Assembly: GCA_041655035.1 (NCBI GenBank) | Contig: JBAZCN010000161.1 | Span: 1 to 7,295, forward strand | Length of the DNA: 7,295 nt | Reading direction: 5' to 3' | Source of the DNA: NAT127 sp041655035 | Lineage (GTDB): Bacteria; Pseudomonadota; Gammaproteobacteria; Pseudomonadales; Porticoccaceae | Shown: positions 1 to 4,861 of the stretch, piece after piece | Position numbering within the stretch: position 1 is the stretch's first letter | Layout: each line of letters starts with the position of its first letter | Notes under the pieces: model-generated | Database searches by the model: none | What the model saw: the letters and a program-made list of their open reading frames with translations, nothing else | What the model was told of the DNA's origin: nothing | Translations under genes and position numbers: made by a program

Positions 1-2
1 GC

Positions 3-86
3 AGGCCGATCACGCACCATCGGATGAAACCCCGGCGAACCGACTCCCCATGGAGCGCCCACCAGCCCACACGAGACAATCTATGA
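3..86 (+). CDS. Possible 3' end of an upstream gene (partial, unidentified)
   Basis: Reading frame 3 is open from the left edge to a TGA at 84-86. That stop shares the ATGA overlap with the ATG at 83, the preferred start of the MFS gene. Four-base overlaps of this kind are common between translationally coupled genes, so the frame may be the C-terminal tail of a gene upstream. Its visible end reads ...SAHQPTRDNL. The 27 visible codons match no family I recognise, and about 70% of their third positions are G or C, which is only moderately coding-like. The MFS frame is also open to the left edge, so this frame could be chance. Only sequence to the left would settle it. Confidence 0.25.
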   Translation, partial: RPITHHRMKPRRTDSPWSAHQPTRDNL

Positions 87-1636
87 CTGCCGGTCCGCAA
101 CAAATCCCCTCACCGCCCCGCGCGAGCCGGCGACAATGGCTGGGCCTGGCGGTATTGGTACTGCCCACCCTGCTGCTCGCCCTCGACATGACGGTGCTGC
201 ACCTCGCCGTGCCACATCTCAGCGCCGATCTGAAGCCTACCAGCAACCAGTTATTGTGGATCCTCGACATCTACGGATTCATGATTGCCAGCTGCCTGAT
301 CACCATGGGCACCCTCGGCGACCGTATCGGACGCCGCCGTCTTCTGCTCACCGGCGCTGTAGCCTTCGCCGCGGCCTCGGTGGCCGCGGCGTTCTCCCAT
401 ACCGCCGAAGCCCTCATCCTCACCCGGGCCCTGCTCGGCGTCGCCGGCGCCACCTTGATGCCGTCGACACTGTCACTGATCCGCAATATGTTTCATGTCG
501 ACAGTGAACGCACCCTCGCCATCACCGTGTGGATGACCGGCTTTATCGTCGGCAGCGCCATCGGACCTTTGGTCGGCGGCGCAATGCTGGAGTATTTCTG
601 GTGGGGGTCGGTTTTTCTGCTGGCGGTGCCGGTGATGGTGATCCTGCTGGTGTGCGGGCCGTTGCTACTGCCCGAGTTCCGCGACCCGAAGGCGGGCCGC
701 CTGGATATCGGCAGCGCCCTGCTGTGCATCTTCGCCCTGCTGCTGGTGATCTACGGCCTCAAGACGCTGGCCCGCACGGGTCCTGATGCCATTGCCCTGC
801 TGGCGCTGGCGATCGGCCTGGGCACCGGCACCCTGTTCGTGAGACGCCAGCGGCTATTGGCCGACCCCATGCTGGAACTGACATTGTTCAGCAATCAGAC
901 ATTCTCGACCTCGGTCGGCGCCCTGTCACTCAGCATCATGGCCATGTCCGGCGCCTGGCTGATGGTGTTCCAGTACCTCCAGGGCGTGCTCGGAATGACA
1001 CCGCTGAACGCCGGGCTGGCCATGCTGCCGGCCACGCTGGCCCAGATACTCGCAGCAGCGCTGGTGCCGCCGCTGGCGCGGCGCTTGCGCCCCTCGATAT
1101 TTGCCGGCACCGGGCTGTTGATGTCCGCCCCCGGGTTTGTCCTGATCGGCATCGGCGCCACCGCCAACAGCTTTGTCATATTCATCCTCGGCACCCTGGT
1201 GATGAGTATCGCGATGATGCCGATGATGATCCTCGGCACCGATCTGGTCATCAGCTCAGCGCCGCCGGCCAAGGCCGGCGCGGCCTCGGCGATCTCGGAA
1301 ACCGCCTCCGAACTGGGCATGGCCCTGGGTGTGGCGATCATCGGCAGCATCGGCAATTCCGTGTACCGCCGCGACGTCCTGCAAACACTGCCGGCCAATC
1401 TGCCGGAGGAGTGGCGGGCGGTTGCCACCGAGACCCTCGGCGGCGCAATCGCCTCAGCGGCACAACTGCCGGAGGCCCTCGCCTCCCCCCTGCTGGCCAG
1501 CGCGCGGCAGGCCTTCACCAAAGCCGTTCAGGTCAATGCCCTTATCGGCGCCGCCATCGCCGTCGTCACCGCAATGATCGTGTGGCGCTACCTGCGCCGT
1601 GTCGACCCGCAGTCAGTGGCGCCAACACAGCCCTGA
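83..1636 (+). CDS. MFS multidrug efflux antiporter, DHA2 (QacA/SmvA/EmrB-like) family, 14 TM helices
   Basis: This is an inner-membrane proton-coupled exporter, probably of lipophilic or cationic toxic compounds; the substrate cannot be read from the sequence. Numbering from the ATG at 83 gives 517 residues, the usual size for 14-helix DHA2 members. Helix 1 carries the motif D1-like LALDMTVL with an acidic residue at about 35. Motif A, GTLGDRIGRRR, is at about 76-86. The antiporter motif C, GFIVGSAIGPLVGG, is at about 153-166. A soluble segment of about 45 residues precedes the last helix near the C-terminus, as in QacA/SmvA-type proteins. An in-frame ATG at 50 would add 11 residues but has no ribosome binding site. 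The ATG at 83 has a weak GAGA six bases upstream and overlaps a possible upstream stop. Wording and motifs are closest to what I know of SmvA and QacA, but orthology is not shown, so no symbol is given. Confidence 0.93.
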   Translation: MTAGPQQIPSPPRASRRQWLGLAVLVLPTLLLALDMTVLHLAVPHLSADLKPTSNQLLWILDIYGFMIASCLITMGTLGDRIGRRRLLLTGAVAFAAASVAAAFSHTAEALILTRALLGVAGATLMPSTLSLIRNMFHVDSERTLAITVWMTGFIVGSAIGPLVGGAMLEYFWWGSVFLLAVPVMVILLVCGPLLLPEFRDPKAGRLDIGSALLCIFALLLVIYGLKTLARTGPDAIALLALAIGLGTGTLFVRRQRLLADPMLELTLFSNQTFSTSVGALSLSIMAMSGAWLMVFQYLQGVLGMTPLNAGLAMLPATLAQILAAALVPPLARRLRPSIFAGTGLLMSAPGFVLIGIGATANSFVIFILGTLVMSIAMMPMMILGTDLVISSAPPAKAGAASAISETASELGMALGVAIIGSIGNSVYRRDVLQTLPANLPEEWRAVATETLGGAIASAAQLPEALASPLLASARQAFTKAVQVNALIGAAIAVVTAMIVWRYLRRVDPQSVAPTQP

Positions 1637-1652
1637 CCAGCCGGAGGCCACC

Positions 1653-1732
1653 GTGAAAAGAGACGGACACGAACATTCGCGGCGAGACGGAGTCTAATGA
1701 CCACACCAGATACCCCGTGGAGACCTGCATGA
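1653..1732 (+). other. Two tiny overlapping ORFs between the MFS and lipoprotein genes (possible leader peptides)
   Basis: A GGAGG at 1643-1647 lies five bases before GTG 1653, which opens a 14-codon frame (MKRDGHEHSRRDGV) ending at TAA 1695-1697. That stop overlaps ATG 1697, which opens an 11-codon frame (MTTPDTPWRPA) with CGGAG at 1688-1692. Its TGA, 1730-1732, overlaps the lipoprotein ATG at 1729. The chain of start-stop overlaps, each start with a purine-rich site, is suggestive of coupling. Frames this short arise often by chance, and neither peptide is recognisable. It may simply be the untranslated leader of the lipoprotein gene; I see no convincing sigma-70 promoter in 1637-1728. Confidence 0.18.
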
Positions 1733-2346
1733 CTTCCCTTGGCAAGCGCTGTTGTTCCCTGCTCGCCCTTTTGATCGCCGGTGTACTGATCACCGCCTGC
1801 GCCAGCGGACCGGCCAAGCCGGTAGTGGATTACAAACCCGACTACGACTTCAGCCAGACGAAGACCATTGCCTTCTACGAAAAATCCGGCCAGGTGAGTG
1901 GCGACAATCCCATGCAGCTGAGCGATATCCAGAAGGAGCGTATCGACCAGGCGCTGGGCCGCGCCCTGGGCGCCAAAGGCTTGACCATGGTCGATGACGT
2001 CAGTCAGGCCGACATGCTCGTCAGCTGGCACCTGGTCACTCAATTCAAGACCGAGGTCCGCAGCTTCGGCACTTCGCCGCTGTACGACCCCTTCTGGGGT
2101 TACAACCGCTACAGTCTCTACAGTTGCTGGAGCTGCATGCCGATGTACAACGAGGTGTCATCGGACAATTACACCGAGGGCACCTTTATCGTCGACATGA
2201 TCGACCCGACCCTGGAAAAATCGGTGTGGCGCGGTATCACCCAGTCTCGCCTCAGAGGCAACCCCAACGCCGATCAGAGCAGCTACGACGAGGCCGCGGT
2301 GGAAATATTCCGCCAGTTTCCGCCGGCACCTGCGCCGCTGGACTGA
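1729..2346 (+). CDS. DUF4136 family lipoprotein
   Basis: This is a predicted lipid-anchored envelope protein of 205 residues; the family has no established function. Residues 1-23 form a signal peptide with a basic N-terminus and a hydrophobic core, ending in the lipobox ITAC with the lipidated Cys at 24. The residue after it is Ala, which does not match the usual Asp inner-membrane retention signal, so outer-membrane sorting is likely. The mature part starts with a DUF4136-like strand (DYDFSQTKTIAFY) and has a mid-region like QADMLVSWHL. An aromatic stretch follows (DPFWGYNRYSLYSCWSC), then the typical strands around TEGTFIVDMIDP and VWRG. A CxxC pair sits at 133-136. GTG 1717 is an alternative in-frame start, but ATG 1729 has GGAG at 1719-1722, six bases upstream, and gives a normal signal peptide. 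The gene follows the MFS gene by 92 bases in the same direction, so co-transcription is possible but unproven. Confidence 0.88.
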   Translation: MTSLGKRCCSLLALLIAGVLITACASGPAKPVVDYKPDYDFSQTKTIAFYEKSGQVSGDNPMQLSDIQKERIDQALGRALGAKGLTMVDDVSQADMLVSWHLVTQFKTEVRSFGTSPLYDPFWGYNRYSLYSCWSCMPMYNEVSSDNYTEGTFIVDMIDPTLEKSVWRGITQSRLRGNPNADQSSYDEAAVEIFRQFPPAPAPLD

Positions 2347-2364
2347 CCCATCATCCACCGCTTC

Positions 2365-2378
2365 CCCTGTCGACAGGG
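2365..2378. repeat. 14-base perfect palindrome in the convergent gap; weak terminator candidate
   Basis: The sequence CCCTGTCGACAGGG is its own reverse complement. It could fold as a five-pair stem with a TCGA loop. It lies 19 bases after the lipoprotein stop and 66 bases from the DUF2955 stop, where transcripts from both strands should end. There is no T-tract on either side, so it is not a canonical intrinsic terminator. A second, 10-base palindrome, CCGGCGCCGG, is at 2428-2437. Nothing else is evident in 2347-2443. Confidence 0.3.
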
Positions 2379-2443
2379 TCAGCCGGCAGGGTTCGGCGAC
2401 GGGATACGCGCAGCAGGGGCGTCGCTCCCGGCGCCGGTTGCCG

Positions 2444-3478
2444 TCAGCGCGTTGCTGGCGAGGCCTTCGGGAGTTGCCCAGGCACCAGCAACGCTTCGAG
2501 CAGACTGGTTAGAAACGCCGCGCTCACCGCGCCGATCAGCGTCAGCGAGACGCGCAGCACGGTGGCGTCCAGTGGCGCCTGGGTGGTCAAGGCGCCGACG
2601 ATCAAGGCGATCATCGCCGAAAGCGCAAACTGGTAAACCATCGGCGGATGGCGCCCGGCCATCATCCGGCTGGCGAGGAACAGGCAACCGAGGAAAACAA
2701 GCGACAACAGAATACTGAGGTGCGCCGCCACCGAAAACACTCCGATGATCAGCAGCGCCAACCCTCCCCCCAGCAGGGTGGCGAAGGTGCGTTCGCGGGC
2801 TTCGGCAAAGAGTTGCTCGCGGGTTGGAAAAACCATCACGAACACCGCGGCGATGGACAACATCAGGCTGGATGCATCCACCACGGTGTACAGCCAGAGC
2901 GTCAGCAGCAACAGCACCCCGCCACGGATCAGCGCCCGGCGGCCGTGATAGCCCCCTGCCGCCGGCTCATAGACCTCGACGAAACGCTCGCCGGTCGCCG
3001 GTGGCAACAGCGCGTACAACAACGGGATGGTCACCAGCGCCGCGCAACTGCCTTCCACGAAGGCGTCGCGCATCATCTCCATCGCCTGGATGGAGTTCAT
3101 GCCCATCACCGACATCAGCACCGTGACGATCAAGACCAGCATGCCGATGGGATTGCCGGTGCGCAGGATCAGATAGTAGGCGGCGACGCAGAATACACCG
3201 ATGATGGTGATCAGCACTGCCGGCATCGGCCGGGTGAGCGACACGATGAGCGAGAACAGCACGATCATCGCCATCATCGCGATCGGGCCGCCGATGGCCT
3301 TTTTCGCATCGAAGGCCTTGCGCATGCCGGCCATCAGGCCGACGGTCAGGGCGGGCATGATCATCGGCATCGGTGACTGCACCAGGATCGCCACCAGCAA
3401 TCCGATCACCGCGCCACTGGCGAGCCGCACCGCGAACAGCGGATCATCTTCCTCCCGGGGACGAGGTGCAACGTACAT
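2444..3478 (-). CDS. DUF2955 / FUSC-like inner-membrane efflux component (AaeB-like role)
   Basis: This 344-residue, almost wholly membrane-embedded protein has roughly 10-12 hydrophobic segments in two halves (about 15-160 and 180-330). The halves are separated by a short polar linker around GERFVEVYEPAAGGYHGR. Each half begins with an Arg-led helix (FAVRLASGAVIGLLVA and ALIRGGVLLLLTLW) and has a charged loop after helix pairs (MRKAFDAKK and TREQLFAEARERT). This is the pseudo-duplicated pattern of FUSC and DUF2955 proteins. Family members usually sit beside an HlyD-type adaptor, as here, and are thought to export aromatic acids or similar compounds, as AaeB does. It is about half the length of AaeB because the large cytosolic regions are missing. 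Its ATG lies nine bases after the adaptor stop, so the two are almost certainly co-translated. The substrate is unknown. Confidence 0.87.
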   Translation of the reverse strand: MYVAPRPREEDDPLFAVRLASGAVIGLLVAILVQSPMPMIMPALTVGLMAGMRKAFDAKKAIGGPIAMMAMIVLFSLIVSLTRPMPAVLITIIGVFCVAAYYLILRTGNPIGMLVLIVTVLMSVMGMNSIQAMEMMRDAFVEGSCAALVTIPLLYALLPPATGERFVEVYEPAAGGYHGRRALIRGGVLLLLTLWLYTVVDASSLMLSIAAVFVMVFPTREQLFAEARERTFATLLGGGLALLIIGVFSVAAHLSILLSLVFLGCLFLASRMMAGRHPPMVYQFALSAMIALIVGALTTQAPLDATVLRVSLTLIGAVSAAFLTSLLEALLVPGQLPKASPATR

Positions 3479-3484
3479 GAGCGG

Positions 3485-3489
3485 CCCTC
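3485..3489 (-). promoter_or_regulatory. Ribosome binding site of the DUF2955 gene, overlapping the adaptor stop codon
   Basis: On the - strand GAGGG starts within the adaptor's TGA stop (3490-3488) and stands six bases before the ATG at 3478. A ribosome ending the adaptor gene covers this site, which favours translational coupling and a fixed ratio of the two subunits. Confidence 0.7.
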
Positions 3490-4675
3490 AATACAGGTAG
3501 GATAGCCAGGAGCGCACGCGCAACAGTGCCGCCGAAGCCCAGGCAACCGGGTTGCCCGTGCCCTTGGCATACACCACCACGCTCACCTTGCCGCCGGCGC
3601 GCACCGCCTGCGGCCAATCCCCCAGGCCGCCTTCGAGTTCGATGTGCACCGGCATTCGCCGCGCAGGCTCGAACCATTCATTCTCCGGCCGGTTCTGCAT
3701 CAGGCCGCCCGCCGACGGCCGGCCCGGATCGATACCCCAGGCGATGCTCTGCACCTGGCCGGAAAAAATCCGCCCGGGCACGGCATCGAAGAGGATTTCG
3801 ACCTGGTCACCGGCTCCCACGTTGCCGAGCTGGTTTTCGCGCAAGTCGGCGGTGATCCAGGCACCGCGGGCATCGAGGAAAGTGAGCGTGGGGGTGCCCG
3901 GGGCGACGTACTGGCCAATGGCGAGTTGGAGATTGGTCACCGCGCCGCGGGTCGGCGCCCTCACCGTGGCAAACTGCAAATCGAGCTGGGCCTGTTCGAG
4001 GCGCACCTGCGCCGCGCGCACTTCCGGATTGGAGGCGTCGATGGCGCCGAGCCCCAGCATGGCGCTCTCGAGATCCGCCTCGGCGCGCGCCAACTGCGCC
4101 TGGGCGGTGCGCAGTTCGGCCCGGGCATCATCGGCCTGGGCCTGCGACACCAGCCCCCGCTCGACCAATGCCAGGGTGCGGTTGGTGCTGGAGCGCACGT
4201 TCTCCAGATTGGCCCGGGCCTGGGTGACCCCGGCCTGGGACGACACGATGGCCGCCGCCGACGCCTCCGTCGACTGGACGGCCTGGGCGAGGTTGGCCTC
4301 CGCCTGCCGCACCGCGAGTTCGAAGGAGCGCGGATCGAGCTGGAACAGCGCGTCTCCTGCGGCAACCACGTCGCCATCCTGAACGAAGACCTCGGTGACC
4401 TGACCGGCGACCCGCGGCGACAACTGGGCGATATAACCCGATACCGCGCCCCGCGAACTGTAGGGCGCCAGGCGATCCGTCGCCACGTACCAGGCCACCA
4501 ACAGGAGGATGACGGCCACCAACCATCCCGCCACCTTGCGCGCCGGATTGCGGAGCGGGGCCGGAACCCCGGCGTTGTCTGCGGATGATCCTTCCGCATC
4601 GCCATCGGTGGTCACCACCAATGCCTGTTGAGAATCATCAGAAATGGCCCTATCCAGAGGCTTGTCGGGGGTCAT
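3488..4675 (-). CDS. HlyD family periplasmic adaptor (EmrA/AaeA-like membrane fusion protein)
   Basis: This 395-residue adaptor links an inner-membrane pump to an outer-membrane channel. In order it shows a polar, acidic cytosolic N-terminus of about 46 residues and one TM anchor at about 47-65 (VAGWLVAVILLLVAWYV). The first lipoyl half follows at about 79-115 (SPRVAGQVTEVFVQDGDVV). A long Ala/Gln/Glu-rich coiled-coil hairpin spans about 116-232. The second lipoyl half (VRAPTRGAVTNLQLAIGQYV) and a beta-barrel region (ITADLRENQLGNVGAGDQVEI) come next. At the hairpin turn, R166, L170 and S177 fit the spacing of the RLxxLxxxxxxS TolC-docking motif, with Thr replacing the first Leu. The ATG at 4675 has AGGAG five bases upstream. 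It is the first gene of a two-gene operon with the DUF2955 protein. The tail (WASAALLRVRSWLSYLY) is unusually hydrophobic and aromatic. Confidence 0.92.
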   Translation of the reverse strand: MTPDKPLDRAISDDSQQALVVTTDGDAEGSSADNAGVPAPLRNPARKVAGWLVAVILLLVAWYVATDRLAPYSSRGAVSGYIAQLSPRVAGQVTEVFVQDGDVVAAGDALFQLDPRSFELAVRQAEANLAQAVQSTEASAAAIVSSQAGVTQARANLENVRSSTNRTLALVERGLVSQAQADDARAELRTAQAQLARAEADLESAMLGLGAIDASNPEVRAAQVRLEQAQLDLQFATVRAPTRGAVTNLQLAIGQYVAPGTPTLTFLDARGAWITADLRENQLGNVGAGDQVEILFDAVPGRIFSGQVQSIAWGIDPGRPSAGGLMQNRPENEWFEPARRMPVHIELEGGLGDWPQAVRAGGKVSVVVYAKGTGNPVAWASAALLRVRSWLSYLY

Positions 4676-4680
4676 GCTTT

Positions 4681-4685
4681 CTCCT
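4681..4685 (-). promoter_or_regulatory. Ribosome binding site of the HlyD-family adaptor gene
   Basis: AGGAG on the - strand is five bases before the ATG at 4675. It is one of the strongest Shine-Dalgarno matches in the window and fixes the start. Confidence 0.75.
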
Positions 4686-4706
4686 ATGTGCGGCTATCCG
4701 GGGATG

Positions 4707-4735
4707 ATTGTACAAAACCGGCCAGCCCCTGTATC
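4707..4735 (-). promoter_or_regulatory. Candidate sigma-70 promoter for the adaptor-DUF2955 operon
   Basis: On the - strand TACAAT (4712-4707) matches the -10 consensus at five of six bases. Exactly 17 bases upstream is GATACA (4735-4730), which shares only ACA with TTGACA. A start near 4700 would leave a leader of about 25 bases before the ATG at 4675, with the ribosome site inside it. The 8-base palindrome TTGTACAA (4708-4715) overlaps the -10 and could be an operator core, but no regulator gene is visible. The promoter spacer lies inside the hairpin described at 4714-4752. The weak -35 suggests that activation might be needed. Confidence 0.45.
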
Positions 4736-4752
4736 CCGGGCGGGCGGTTTTT
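4714..4752 (-). terminator. Probable intrinsic terminator of putA (possibly bidirectional)
   Basis: On the - strand AAAACCGCC and CGCCC pair with GGGGCTGG and CGGTTTT. The stem is about 13 pairs with one bulged C and one C/T mismatch, around a loop of about nine bases. It is followed by TTTT (4717-4714). On the + strand the same hairpin ends in TTTTT (4748-4752), so it could stop transcripts from either side. It lies about 110 bases after the putA stop, as expected for putA's 3' end, and would insulate the efflux operon. The pairing was worked out by hand; no folding energy was computed. Confidence 0.6.
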
Positions 4753-4861
4753 GCCGAGCTATGTTGTCGACGGCTCCAAGCCCCGATCAGAGCACATCGG
4801 CAACCAATAGTTTCAGATACCCGGTTTCAGCGCCCACAACCGCGATCTCGGCAGTGCCCGT

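Noticed and set aside
895..1521. A 208-codon open frame on the - strand, antisense to the MFS gene
   Set aside because: It has no recognisable family and no ribosome site, and it is fully contained within a gene with clear MFS motifs.
1588..2043. A 151-codon open frame on the - strand spanning the MFS-lipoprotein gap
   Set aside because: It overlaps the ends of two well-supported + strand genes, and its translation shows no family pattern.
2365..2437. The two palindromes in the convergent gap as a strong intrinsic terminator pair
   Set aside because: Neither has a T-tract on either strand, so they are reported only as a weak candidate.
2648..3376. A 242-codon open frame on the + strand, antisense to the DUF2955 gene
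   Set aside because: It is extremely rich in His, Gln and Asp, which is what antisense reading of hydrophobic helix codons produces; it is not a metal-binding protein.
3644..4588. A 314-codon open frame on the + strand, antisense to the HlyD adaptor gene
   Set aside because: It has low-complexity Arg/His/Gly composition and no convincing start signal, and it covers a clear adaptor gene on the other strand.
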